Assembly: GCA_020724775.1 (NCBI GenBank)
Contig: DYGG01000021.1
Location: 1-51,885 of the forward strand
Direction of reading: 5' to 3'
DNA length: 51,885 nt
Origin: Ignavibacterium sp.
Lineage (GTDB): Bacteria > Zixibacteria > MSB-5A5 > GN15 > PGXB01
Shown here in pieces: positions 25,267 through 34,110 of this stretch (the stretch's first letter is position 1; the number at the start of each line of letters is the position of its first letter). A program made the position numbers and the translations under genes. The notes below the pieces were generated by a model. That model was given only the letters and a program-made list of their open reading frames with translations, ran no database searches and was not told the origin of the DNA.

Positions 25267-26500
25267 GAAAGTTCTGCTGATTTCGTACTATTTTCCGCCG
25301 CTCGGTATGGGGGGAGTATCACGAGCCGCGGCGCTTCATCGTTATCTTCCCCGGCATGGCTATCAGGTATTTACTCTCACGGTCAAACCGATTCTCTATC
25401 CGGAATATGACCACTCCCGATTGGCATCTTTGAATCAAGATAACATTATTCGCGCCGGTTCGCTCGACCCGGCGCGGATATTATATCTGATGGGAAAGAG
25501 AAAAGTTTCGGGCGCACTTATCGAAAAAGCCAAAGGGACTTATCTTCTCCAGAGACCGGATTCCAAACGGTACTGGAACCTCTTTGCTTATCGCAGAGCC
25601 CGCGCTCTTATAAGACAGGAAAATATTCCCACAATTATCACCACCTCTCCACCGCCATCGACACATATCATAGGGCGGAAACTCAAAAGAGAATCAGGCA
25701 TTTGTTGGATTGCCGATTTCCGAGACCTCTGGCTTTCTCTGCCGATAGAGGAAAATTATCATTCTGCCCGTGCCAGAGACTACTCCCGAAGGCTCAAGGA
25801 GGCAATTGTCGCCGAAGCCGACGAGGTCGTCGCGGTAAATAACGATATCCGGAGATACCTGGGCAGGGGAGAGGTGATAATGAACGGCGCCGAACCGGAG
25901 ACTCAAGAACTATGGCAGAAATCATCACCATCCGGAGGCGACTTTTTCACAATCGGGATACTTGGCACCATTAATCGCCTCTGTCCGGTCGAAAGGCTCT
26001 TTGCCGCGGTGGCTTTGGTGGACAGAAGGAATCCTGACCTTGGAAGAAAAGTGCGCATACTTCATGTTGGCCATGCGGAATCAAAGATTATACGGTCGCT
26101 TGCAAATAAGTTCAAAATCGGCGACAGATTCAGAGACCGAGGGTATCTTCCGCACGATGAGGCGATAACGGCGCTTGCCCCCGCCGATATCCTCTTTTTC
26201 TCTGTCGGCAAGTTCTCAGAGTTCCATATTCTTCCGGGTAGGATATTCGATTACTTACTTTCCGGCAAACCGATTGTATCAGATGTTCCCGCCGGTTCCG
26301 ATGCGGAAAGATTGCTTAAAGAAAATCCGGCCGGCTTTCTTGTCACCGATGGAGAGATTGATGCTATTGCCGGGGCATTGGAGCATTTGGCGGCAAAACC
26401 GAAGCCGGCTCTGACCCTCCCTGAGACTTATTGCTCGAAGTTCACCACTAAAACCATGGCGGCAAAGTTCGCCGCGTTGCTGGACCATAGAGTGAAATGA
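25256..26500 (+). CDS. Glycosyltransferase family 4-like protein
   Basis: The 414-residue GT-B protein starts 'KKVLLISYYFPPLGMGGVSRAAALHRYLPRHGYQVFTLTVKP', as in many sialyl- or mannosyl-type GT4-like enzymes with an N-terminal GT4-4 domain. The donor domain has 'TIGILGTINRLCPVERLFAAV' and a C-terminal 'PGRIFDYLLSGKPIVSDVPAGSDAERLL'. The GTG start lies 11 bases inside the upstream gene, and its ATGA stop overlaps the downstream start. All signs point to one coupled cassette of four genes building a surface sugar structure. Confidence 0.85.
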   Translation: MPDKKVLLISYYFPPLGMGGVSRAAALHRYLPRHGYQVFTLTVKPILYPEYDHSRLASLNQDNIIRAGSLDPARILYLMGKRKVSGALIEKAKGTYLLQRPDSKRYWNLFAYRRARALIRQENIPTIITTSPPPSTHIIGRKLKRESGICWIADFRDLWLSLPIEENYHSARARDYSRRLKEAIVAEADEVVAVNNDIRRYLGRGEVIMNGAEPETQELWQKSSPSGGDFFTIGILGTINRLCPVERLFAAVALVDRRNPDLGRKVRILHVGHAESKIIRSLANKFKIGDRFRDRGYLPHDEAITALAPADILFFSVGKFSEFHILPGRIFDYLLSGKPIVSDVPAGSDAERLLKENPAGFLVTDGEIDAIAGALEHLAAKPKPALTLPETYCSKFTTKTMAAKFAALLDHRVK

Positions 26501-27369
26501 ATCAACCGGCCTCAATATCAATTATAGTCATCAGTTTCAACGGCGCATCTTTTGTTGAGGATTGCCTGCGCACAACTATTGACTCGGTTGGAACATCTCC
26601 CTATCAAATAATAGTGGTCGATAATGGCTCCACCGATAATACGCGGGAGATTATAGAGTCCCGATTCCCGGCCGTCACAGTTATCGTCAACAAAGAGAAC
26701 CGCGGCTTTGCCGCGGCGGTCAATCAGGGGCTCGAAACCGCCTCCGGCGAGTTTATTTTTCTCCTCAATCAGGATATTCGCGTACAAGGCGACAGTATCC
26801 TGCGTCTTATGGATAGACTGAAGAAAGATTCCCGTATCGGGGTGATTGGCCCGAAATTTGTCAATTTTGAGGGGAGACTTCTGAAATCAGCCCGCGCTTT
26901 TCCGCGACATCGCGACCTCTTGTTCGAATTGGCCGGGTTATCTTATCTTTTTCCTCGCTCGAAGACTTTTTCGAGTTGGAAGATGGGATGGTTTGACCAT
27001 GAGGAAGAACAGGAAGTGGAGCAGCCGATGGGAGCGGCGATGATGTTTCGGCGGTCTCTGGTCGAAGAGGTGGGGAGATTTGATGAGGCTTTTCCGATAT
27101 TTTTTAACGATGTCGATTTTTGCCGCCGGGTTATTGAGGCCGGGTACCGCAATCTCTATTATCCGTCGGCGGTGATGGAGCATTTCGTGGGGGGCTCTAC
27201 ATCGCGACGTCGGACGGCGATGCTTTTTGAATCGCACCGCTCTATGTATCGCTATTATTTAAAATACAGCCGCGGACTTTTTGATGAACTGCTCACCCAC
27301 CTTTGCGGTCTTCTTCTGCTTCTTGCCGCCCTGGTCCGGGCGCCATTCTCGCTTTTTCGTCGAAAGTAA
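26497..27369 (+). CDS. Glycosyltransferase family 2, rhamnosyltransferase-like
   Basis: The 290-residue GT-A enzyme has 'SIIVISFNGASFVEDCL' and 'VVDNGSTDNTREII' at the start. The DxD-like element is in 'FLLNQDIRV'. 'FFNDVDFCRRVIEAGYRNLYYPSAVMEHFVGGS' is characteristic of the WbbL/RfbF-type rhamnosyltransferase branch. A weakly hydrophobic C-terminus (about 264-285) could associate with the membrane. ATGA overlap with the previous gene couples translation. Its stop codon abuts, base to base, the stop of the convergent C25 protease gene, so no terminator separates them. Confidence 0.9.
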   Translation: MNQPASISIIVISFNGASFVEDCLRTTIDSVGTSPYQIIVVDNGSTDNTREIIESRFPAVTVIVNKENRGFAAAVNQGLETASGEFIFLLNQDIRVQGDSILRLMDRLKKDSRIGVIGPKFVNFEGRLLKSARAFPRHRDLLFELAGLSYLFPRSKTFSSWKMGWFDHEEEQEVEQPMGAAMMFRRSLVEEVGRFDEAFPIFFNDVDFCRRVIEAGYRNLYYPSAVMEHFVGGSTSRRRTAMLFESHRSMYRYYLKYSRGLFDELLTHLCGLLLLLAALVRAPFSLFRRK

Positions 27370-29694
27370 TCACTTCAAGAGAATCATCTTTCGGGTCGCC
27401 TGATTATGTCCGGCGCTCAGGCGGTAGAAGTAAATGCCGGAGGGGAGCGCGTTGCCCTGATAGTTGCTTCCCACCCAATCTATGACGTAATTTCCGGCAG
27501 GCTGGGAAGCAAGAGTCTGACCAAAGACCAGTTCTCCAAGAAGATTATAAACTTCAAAATTCACCGCCGCTCTATACGGAAGTGAATAAGATATTCTGGT
27601 TGTGCCATTGAACGGGTTGGGGAAGTTTTGACTAAGATAGAACGTCTCCGGAAGCAGATCGCTTTCGTCCTCGGCAAGGTCAGAGGCTATAGAGGGAACA
27701 TATTCCCTGGCAGCGATGGCGAATCCATCTTTGACGGCGGCTACGGTATATTTCTTCTGCAAATCAAGCGGATAGGTTATGATGAAATTCCCCGCCGGGT
27801 CGCTTTCGCCCTGCTCAAGAATAGTTCCGCTGTCGGAAAGAATCACCATCGCGCCGCCAACCGATGCCCCTGCAGAACTTAGCGTCACCAGATAGCGATT
27901 TCCCCCCTGCCGATAAATCTCTATCTCCATATCTCGAGGCGCCGATCGGTACAGTTTTAATGCCGGGTCGCCGTAATAGTTCTGTCCGTAAATTATATCC
28001 CTCAAATAGGTATGCTCCAACCAGGAGAGATACATCGCCCGCACCGGAGAATTCTCAGCCTCGGCGAAAAGTTTTGCCATAAAAGATTCCTGGAGAAGAT
28101 AACTGGAATAGACCCAGCCCCAGCGGGTATAGGCGACTATACCGATAGCGCCTGACGATTCCGCCGCCAGAAGACCCTCCACAAAAGAATAATCGACGGA
28201 ATCTCCATACAGTGTGTCGAGGTCATAGCCGCCGACATCACAGGAAAGGGAGTAGTAAAAGGAACTTTTGCCGTTAGGGACGAGGTTAAGTAGACTCCCG
28301 TTGCCGCCGCTTTGAGGGGCGCTGAGAATATAAGAAACCGGTCGCCCCAGATAATTTGCCGATCGGACCACAAAACCATCCACCCTCCCGTGAGCAATCA
28401 GATTTATTATGCCGTAACCGTCACTGATGCCGGAGATAGAACTAAACCCGTCAGGGTTGGTCGGATTAGGGGCGTCACCGGACGGGTGCTCTACTCCCCA
28501 CGATGTATCGACTTCGATATCGAGCGGAAGCCCCTCCGCTATGGCGCCATGCTGTCCCCCTTCCGGGTAATCGCGCATCTCATCGGAGCAGAAGAACAGA
28601 TGACGGTTCAAATATGAATAGTCCCCGTTACCGGGCTTCCGATAGTACTGTAGCAACTTATCAATGTATCTTGCCACGGCCGCGGAGTCTTTCAGTGGGA
28701 TTCTCCCTACCAGGATTTCCGGATAAAGGTCGGGAGCGTCTTGATTGGGCTCACCCCAGATACGGTCGCCGTCTTTATCCCATTCGCCGCTCAGGTCGGC
28801 ATAGTACAGGTCGGAAGGCAAAAGTTCATACCTGCTGGTGGGGGCAACGGCGCAGTTGTAGTAAACAAGATATCGGGTTGGAACCAGCGTCTGGTCGCCG
28901 CCAAGAAGAAGATACCGCCCGCCGGACTGATAGAACTCCTTTAGGTAGTTGCGGAGTTTCTCCGCGGCATCAACTCCCGGATAAGCACTCACGATACTAT
29001 CGACCAGCGCCACGGAGGCGGTAACGCCCAGACTTCTTTTGAAAGATGCCAGTTTCTCATATTCCGCCTGAAGCCGGCGGTCGGTTACAATCAAATACTC
29101 TATGCCAAGCGGGGGGGCACCCGATTTCTGACTGATGGCGCTCTTCAAAGGAGGTCGTAGAAAACCGGCCGAGGAAGACCTCGCGACCAGTTCCTCGATT
29201 TTCAGAGGCAGGTCCGGCAATGAGGGAATAATGATGCCTGTCGCCATTCTCAGGAGTCCGTCGCTTTGAACAGTTAAAGGCAGAAGCGATATCGAGGTGA
29301 CCGTATGCCCATCAGATTCGAGACGCTCGATATTGAAAACCACTTTCGAGATATCGCCCCGGCGCCTTCCGGGAATCCCGATATTCTGCTCCGCCGAGGT
29401 AACGGCGTTATCAAAATAAAGCAGATTCGAAGGGACTATGTCCCGCTTTGTCAGAGTATCATAGGAGATGAAAATAGCGGAGTCATCCAGTCCAAAATCC
29501 CCTTCCCAGTAGAAAGTTAAAAGCGGAAGAGAAAGGGAGGCATTGACCGAAAGCGCTTTAGCGCCGGGATAAGAGAAGTGGTAACTGCCTGTGGATTTTT
29601 CAAGTAGAGCAGGGTCAAATTGCAGTGATGCCCCATGCAGGGGAGAGGCAATTACTGTCACCACCAGGATGCATAACAATATCCCCGACCGCAT
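27370..29694 (-). CDS. Secreted C25 (gingipain-like) cysteine peptidase with C-terminal sorting domain
   Basis: The 774-residue protein starts with a signal peptide ('GILLCILVVTVIASPLHGAS') and a propeptide-like region. The C25 peptidase domain runs from about residue 205 to 565. The catalytic pair is H435 in LIAHGR and C485 in SLSCDVGG. An Ig-like segment and a C-terminal 'YLSQNFPNPFNGTTRISYSLP' FlgD-like/sorting domain, ending 'ATRKMILLK', follow. Gingipain-type peptidases are secreted and cleave proteins or process other surface proteins. The ATG at 29694 is preferred over a TTG directly before it because AGGAG lies 5 bases upstream. The gene is convergent with the glycan cassette. Confidence 0.92.
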   Translation of the reverse strand: MRSGILLCILVVTVIASPLHGASLQFDPALLEKSTGSYHFSYPGAKALSVNASLSLPLLTFYWEGDFGLDDSAIFISYDTLTKRDIVPSNLLYFDNAVTSAEQNIGIPGRRRGDISKVVFNIERLESDGHTVTSISLLPLTVQSDGLLRMATGIIIPSLPDLPLKIEELVARSSSAGFLRPPLKSAISQKSGAPPLGIEYLIVTDRRLQAEYEKLASFKRSLGVTASVALVDSIVSAYPGVDAAEKLRNYLKEFYQSGGRYLLLGGDQTLVPTRYLVYYNCAVAPTSRYELLPSDLYYADLSGEWDKDGDRIWGEPNQDAPDLYPEILVGRIPLKDSAAVARYIDKLLQYYRKPGNGDYSYLNRHLFFCSDEMRDYPEGGQHGAIAEGLPLDIEVDTSWGVEHPSGDAPNPTNPDGFSSISGISDGYGIINLIAHGRVDGFVVRSANYLGRPVSYILSAPQSGGNGSLLNLVPNGKSSFYYSLSCDVGGYDLDTLYGDSVDYSFVEGLLAAESSGAIGIVAYTRWGWVYSSYLLQESFMAKLFAEAENSPVRAMYLSWLEHTYLRDIIYGQNYYGDPALKLYRSAPRDMEIEIYRQGGNRYLVTLSSAGASVGGAMVILSDSGTILEQGESDPAGNFIITYPLDLQKKYTVAAVKDGFAIAAREYVPSIASDLAEDESDLLPETFYLSQNFPNPFNGTTRISYSLPYRAAVNFEVYNLLGELVFGQTLASQPAGNYVIDWVGSNYQGNALPSGIYFYRLSAGHNQATRKMILLK

Positions 29695-30036
29695 CAATTC
29701 TCCTGTTTCAGTCTGAATTCTATTTTCAGAACTGCAACCGGACTGCCGCCGAGCAATTCCACAAGGTGATTCTGACGGCGCCTAAGGTGTTATCTTGGAT
29801 TCGTTTATGAAGCCTGAAAGGGAGGTCGATATCGATTGCACGCCGGAACTGGAAAAAAGATGGGAGCCACGCCATACTTTAGGGAGTGTGACTTAAAGAA
29901 TTTTTTTAACCTGGGGGAGTTATCAGACTGGACAGAAGGCAATACAGTATAGAGCATTAGAGTATTAAGTTTTTCAGCAAGGTCTTATCCATTGATATGA
30001 AAGCGATTAAGCCGGAGAAAATTAGAAAGTTTTTGC

Positions 30037-30065
30037 TTGACATATATCTAAAATTTCGCATCTTG
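30037..30065 (+). promoter_or_regulatory. Candidate promoter of the dcw operon
   Basis: A perfect -35 hexamer TTGACA lies at 30037-30042, but the hexamers 16-18 bases downstream are poor (ATCTTG, CATCTT). TAAAAT (30049-30054) is a better -10 but has no -35 at the usual distance. One of these probably drives mraZ. Confidence 0.35.
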
Positions 30066-30084
30066 GGGGAAATTTTGGTGTACT

Positions 30085-30110
30085 GTGGTAGGAAGTGGGA
30101 ATTAAGGTGG
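30085..30110 (+). promoter_or_regulatory. Possible MraZ-binding repeats in the mraZ leader
   Basis: GTGG occurs at 30085, 30095 and 30107, giving steps of 10 and 12 bases. The last copy is part of the ribosome binding site GGTGGAGG. In several bacteria MraZ represses its own operon by binding TGGG-type repeats spaced 10 bases apart. The resemblance is good for two copies, less so for the third. Confidence 0.4.
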
Positions 30111-30120
30111 AGGAAATCCG

Positions 30121-30588
30121 GTGGATGGCTTCTTCGGTCAATACAATGTGGTGATGGACGAGAAAGGGAGAATCTCTCTTCCTTCCCGTCTGCGACCATC
30201 GGTGCAAACCGGAGAGATCGAACCGGATTCATTCATACTGACCAAGGGACTGGATAACTGTCTCGCCTTATATCCCCATAAGCAATGGGAACTGATTCAG
30301 CGACGGCTGGATACAGTTAGTTTTACCCGAAGAGATTTTAGATTTTTTACCCGCCTGCTTCACTCCATGGCCGTCCAGGTTTCTTTGGATCGTCAGGGAA
30401 GGCTCTTAATCCCTTCACACCTTCAGAAGGAAGCCTCGCTCAAGAGGGACGTTCTTGTCTTAGGGGCTTACCGCTGGGTCGAGTTTTGGGACCCTGAAAT
30501 CCATAGGAATTATTTAGCCGGATATGGCCAGAGTTATGAAGAGGTAGCCGAAAAGCTCTTTGACATCGACGACCGGCAGCAGGAGTGA
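30121..30588 (+). CDS. mraZ: Transcriptional regulator MraZ
   Basis: The 155-residue protein has the two AbrB-like half-domains of MraZ. Each contains the D-x-K/Q-G-R motif: 'VMDEKGRISLPSRLR' near residue 11 and 'SLDRQGRLLIPSHLQ' near 91. MraZ forms a ring, binds the leader of its own operon and tunes division and cell-wall genes. It is the first gene of the dcw operon, as is usual. The start is GTG, with GGTGGAGG (30106-30113) 7 bases upstream. The gene overlaps rsmH by 29 bases. Confidence 0.95.
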   Translation: MDGFFGQYNVVMDEKGRISLPSRLRPSVQTGEIEPDSFILTKGLDNCLALYPHKQWELIQRRLDTVSFTRRDFRFFTRLLHSMAVQVSLDRQGRLLIPSHLQKEASLKRDVLVLGAYRWVEFWDPEIHRNYLAGYGQSYEEVAEKLFDIDDRQQE

Positions 30589-31510
30589 ATTTTTTCATCG
30601 CCCGGTTCTGGCTGATGAGGCGGTGAATTTACTTCTCACTCGCCCCGACGGTATCTATGTCGATTTGACCTGTGGCGGGGGAGGACACTTGCGGATTCTG
30701 GCGGAGCGACTTGACCCGTCAGCCGTCGTTCTCGGCATCGATCGCGACCCCGAGGCGCTTTTAGCCGCCCGGGAAAATCTGAAATCTCTTTCACTGAAAA
30801 TGGAATTAAAAAATTCAACCTTTGGACGTTTGGACGAACTGCTCGCCATGGCCGGCATCAAGGAAGTTGACGGTATCTTGATTGACCTGGGGCTTTCTTC
30901 TTATCAGATCGATACCGCCAGCCGCGGATTTTCTTTTATGAAAGATGGACCCTTGGATATGAGGATGGATACCCGGACTTCTCTGACGGCAGCAGCGGTG
31001 GTCAATGAGTATTCCGAAGAGAGATTGACGGCGATTTTCCGGGAATATGGCGAGGAGAAACGGGCGGCGCGGATTGCCCGCGCTATCCGGGAGGCGTGCA
31101 CCAGGCAGAAGATTATGACTACTCTCCAGCTGGTGGCAATCCTCAAGCCGCATCTGCCGCCCCGGGATATAAATTCTTCCCTGGCGCGGCTCTTTCAGGC
31201 TTTGCGAATAGAAGTCAATCGGGAATTGGAGGAACTGGAAGCGGTCCTTCCCCAGATGCTTCGGGCGCTGCGCTCCGGCGGACGGGCCGTGATAATCTCC
31301 TATCACTCGCTGGAAGACAGAAGGGTCAAGCGCTATTTTGCGCAAGAAGCGCGCGATTGCCTCTGTCCGCCCCGGATTCCGGTATGTGTTTGCGGTCACA
31401 AAGCGACCGTCCGGCTGTTAACCAAGAAAGCGATGAAGCCGTCAACCGAAGAACTGAGAGTAAATCGTCGCGCCAAATCGGCGCGTCTCCGCGCCGTGGA
31501 GAAACTTTAG
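30560..31510 (+). CDS. rsmH: 16S rRNA (cytosine(1402)-N(4))-methyltransferase
   Basis: The 316-residue enzyme methylates N4 of C1402 in the ribosomal P site. It shows 'FHRPVLADEAVNLL', SAM-binding 'YVDLTCGGGGHLRILAE', 'GILIDLGLSSYQID', 'GPLDMRMD' and 'SYHSLEDRRVKRYF', all family signatures. The only suitable in-frame start is TTG at 30560, 29 bases inside mraZ and without a clear ribosome binding site, so translation is likely coupled. It is also called mraW and holds its conserved second position in the dcw cluster. Confidence 0.95.
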   Translation: MTSTTGSRSEFFHRPVLADEAVNLLLTRPDGIYVDLTCGGGGHLRILAERLDPSAVVLGIDRDPEALLAARENLKSLSLKMELKNSTFGRLDELLAMAGIKEVDGILIDLGLSSYQIDTASRGFSFMKDGPLDMRMDTRTSLTAAAVVNEYSEERLTAIFREYGEEKRAARIARAIREACTRQKIMTTLQLVAILKPHLPPRDINSSLARLFQALRIEVNRELEELEAVLPQMLRALRSGGRAVIISYHSLEDRRVKRYFAQEARDCLCPPRIPVCVCGHKATVRLLTKKAMKPSTEELRVNRRAKSARLRAVEKL

Positions 31511-31514
31511 CGGT

Positions 31515-31979
31515 ATGGACTATTCCGTTACCAGATATCAGGCGACCGGCCGTTTCAGCAAGTCTTTCGCGAAACGTGTCATTGCCTCCCGAGCTATAGT
31601 GCCGGCCTTGTCTTTGACGCTTCTTATGATTTTCGCCTGCCTGCATATCTGGCAGCGCAACTATGTGCTTGCTCTGGAGAGACAAAACGGTCTGCTGGAA
31701 GATGAGTCGGGTCGCCTCAATGACCTTATAAAGAAGACTTCCGGCGAAATAACCGAACTGACGCGAGTTTCCCGGATTGAGCCGCTGGCTACGGAGAAAC
31801 TCGGTCTGCAGAGAACCAATGCCGAGAATATTTTTACAATAGTCATAGAGAAGCCCCAGGTCAAGCGGGAAGGGATCGACAATGTGCTTTTTACTCTTCA
31901 GAACCTTGCCGATCATCTCCCCATTGTTACCGAAAGTAAGGCTGAAACATTGAAAATTTTCGACAGCAATGACAACTGA
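31515..31979 (+). CDS. ftsL: FtsL-like cell division protein
   Basis: The 154-residue bitopic protein has a basic N-terminus, one membrane segment at about residues 30-47 and a periplasmic heptad-containing coiled coil ('LALERQNGLLEDESGRLNDLIKK'). The classic FtsL ending 'IEPLATEKLGLQ' follows, then an extra tail of about 50 residues. FtsL with FtsB and FtsQ activates the FtsW-FtsI septal synthase. The sequence is poorly conserved in general, so position between rsmH and ftsI carries much of the assignment. It overlaps ftsI by 11 bases. Confidence 0.85.
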   Translation: MDYSVTRYQATGRFSKSFAKRVIASRAIVPALSLTLLMIFACLHIWQRNYVLALERQNGLLEDESGRLNDLIKKTSGEITELTRVSRIEPLATEKLGLQRTNAENIFTIVIEKPQVKREGIDNVLFTLQNLADHLPIVTESKAETLKIFDSNDN

Positions 31980-34110
31980 AATTAAGAAATCCCGGCTCAT
32001 TCTCTTCTGCCTCACGGCAGCGATTATTTTTGGCCTGATAGTCTTCCGGCTGGTCAATATCCAGTTAGTCTATGGCGACAACTACAGCGAGATTGCGCTT
32101 CGGCAGACCACCGGACGGCGCGAGATTCCGGCTCCGCGGGGAATCATCTACGACCGGTTCGGGCGGGAACTGACAATGAACGTTCAGAAATATTCTCTTT
32201 TCGCTCACGCCGAAAACACCGGTGAGATAAGTCGCATCCATTCCTATCTTGATTCCCTTCTGGAAAAACCGCGGGGGCATTCCCGCCGGACTTATTCCAT
32301 TGAGCCGAAGAAATTCACCTGGCTGGAGAGACGGTTTCCTGATTCGCTGGCGAAGCAGGTTGAGAAAGATACGGTGCGTGGACTGTATATAGACCCCTGT
32401 ATAGGCCGCAGTTATCCATTCCTTGGTGTCGGCAAGCAGTTGCTGGGGTGGACCAATATTGACGGCAAAGGGGTTGCCGGAATGGAGTATAGTTTTGACA
32501 CCCTGCTTGCCGGTTGTCCCGGTTATTCCGAGTATCTTCGTGACGGGCAGCGCAACACCTATCGGTTGCGGCATTTATCCCAAATTCCGCCGGTACCGGG
32601 GAAATCTATCACACTTACGGTTGACTGGAATCTGCAGGAAATAGTTGAGGATGAGTTGAAAAAAGGGATTGAGAAGTACAGGGCCCTGGAAGGAAATGCG
32701 CTGTTTATTGATTGTCATACCGGCGAGATTCTTGCCGCCGCCGATTTTGTCGCCAACGGCAAGAACGATGCTGTCAAACTGCGCGCCATAAGCAACAGGT
32801 TTGAGCCCGGTTCCGTGTTCAAAGTCTTTACGGCTGCGGCGCTGCTGGATGAAAACCTGGTTGACCTTACCGAGAGAATCGATTGCGAGAACGGCGTCTG
32901 GAAAGTGAACGGGCGGCTTCTTCGCGACGACAAAAAGCATGGGCTTCTCAATCTGCGGGAAATCATTGAGCGCTCCAGCAATATCGGCATCAGTAAACTG
33001 GCATTGCGTCTCGGCGCTGACCGGCTGTACGAAACCGCCCGCCGATTCGGTTTCGGTCAAAGATACTATGTGGGACTCCCCGGTGAGGAATCGGGGGTTA
33101 TCAATCATCCCGACCGAGCCCCGGGTCAGAAAATTGCGGCAAACAAAAAGAAAAAATCGAAACCGGCAGAATACAATACCGCCGCTCTTTCTATAGGTCA
33201 TTCTCTCTCTGTTACGGCGCTGCAACTGGCAAACGCCGTTGCCGCTATCGCCAACGGCGGAACCCTGTACCGCCCTAAAATCATCAAGGCGATTACCACT
33301 CCTGACGGCAAGGTTCTTGAGCAGGCGGAAGTTGAAAAAATCGCTACCGTCATGAAAGCCTCCAGCGCCGAGATCCTTCGCTCCTATATGAAAGGGGTGG
33401 TCGATACCGGGACAGCCAAACCGGTTAAATCGGATATAGTCTCAATCGCCGGCAAGACCGGAACAGCCGAAGTGGTTGACACTATCTCCGGCGGGTATAA
33501 AAAGAACAAGTTTGTCGCCTCCTTTCTTGGCTTCTTTCCGTACGAATCCCCCCGCGTCGCCGGAGTGGTGATTCTCCACGAACCGGAACCGATACATTAC
33601 GGCGGGTACACCGCAGGACCGATTTTCAAGCAGATTGCGGAGCGGTATTCTAATACTCGCATCGAGCAGTTCAAGCCGGACAACAAAATCATAGCATCAC
33701 CGGCTTCGCCGGAATTCAAAACTATACCTGATTTTGTCGGGCACGAGGTTACTCAAGCTTTGAGTATGGCAAGACACCGCGGTCTGGAACTGGTCATGAA
33801 CGCCGCACGCGGAACTATCACGTGGCAGTTTCCGCCTGCCGGAAGGAAAATTACAGGGAAAGGAAAAGTGGCGGTCGGGGTGAGTATGAATGAAACTGAT
33901 TCACTGGTTATGGCCGACTTAACCGGCCTTAACCTGCGCACGGCCGTCTCCTTTCTCGATTTTCTCGGATATGAATATGAAATCGAAGGTGAGGGAATGG
34001 TGGTACGGCATGAGCCGCGGCCGGGGGAAATCTTATCGGACAGCACCCGCTGTCTGCTGATTTGCGGTAAAGGATTAATGGATGCGGATTCTGCTAAAAA
34101 ATCTAATTAA
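31969..34110 (+). CDS. ftsI: Septal peptidoglycan transpeptidase (penicillin-binding protein) with PASTA domains
   Basis: The 713-residue class B penicillin-binding protein has a membrane anchor at about residues 8-28, a dimerisation domain and a transpeptidase domain. The active-site motifs are S282-x-x-K285 (GSVFK), S336-S337-N338 and K496-T-G-T. Two PASTA domains, about 584-646 and 647-704, follow. These are common in Gram-positive and FCB proteins but absent in the E. coli enzyme. It cross-links septal peptidoglycan with FtsW as glycosyltransferase partner. The start overlaps ftsL; the end overlaps murE by 29 bases. Confidence 0.95.
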   Translation: MTTEIKKSRLILFCLTAAIIFGLIVFRLVNIQLVYGDNYSEIALRQTTGRREIPAPRGIIYDRFGRELTMNVQKYSLFAHAENTGEISRIHSYLDSLLEKPRGHSRRTYSIEPKKFTWLERRFPDSLAKQVEKDTVRGLYIDPCIGRSYPFLGVGKQLLGWTNIDGKGVAGMEYSFDTLLAGCPGYSEYLRDGQRNTYRLRHLSQIPPVPGKSITLTVDWNLQEIVEDELKKGIEKYRALEGNALFIDCHTGEILAAADFVANGKNDAVKLRAISNRFEPGSVFKVFTAAALLDENLVDLTERIDCENGVWKVNGRLLRDDKKHGLLNLREIIERSSNIGISKLALRLGADRLYETARRFGFGQRYYVGLPGEESGVINHPDRAPGQKIAANKKKKSKPAEYNTAALSIGHSLSVTALQLANAVAAIANGGTLYRPKIIKAITTPDGKVLEQAEVEKIATVMKASSAEILRSYMKGVVDTGTAKPVKSDIVSIAGKTGTAEVVDTISGGYKKNKFVASFLGFFPYESPRVAGVVILHEPEPIHYGGYTAGPIFKQIAERYSNTRIEQFKPDNKIIASPASPEFKTIPDFVGHEVTQALSMARHRGLELVMNAARGTITWQFPPAGRKITGKGKVAVGVSMNETDSLVMADLTGLNLRTAVSFLDFLGYEYEIEGEGMVVRHEPRPGEILSDSTRCLLICGKGLMDADSAKKSN

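Larger units (their letters stand above)
29695..30120 (+). other. Intergenic region before the dcw operon
   Basis: This 426-base region contains the upstream sequence of the C25 gene (minus strand) and the start of the division operon. An ATG at 29817 opens 29 codons, but it has no ribosome binding site or homology signal. The stretch 29900-30000 is AT-rich. No RNA gene or long dyad was recognised. The mraZ promoter elements lie in the last 85 bases. Confidence 0.5.

Noticed and set aside
29817-29906. 29-codon reading frame beginning MKPEREVD
   Set aside because: It has no Shine-Dalgarno, no recognisable promoter spacing, no paralogue and no motif; chance frames of this length are common.
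30815-31399. Long minus-strand frame opposite rsmH
   Set aside because: It is a shadow of a high-GC coding frame; rsmH signatures define the true strand.
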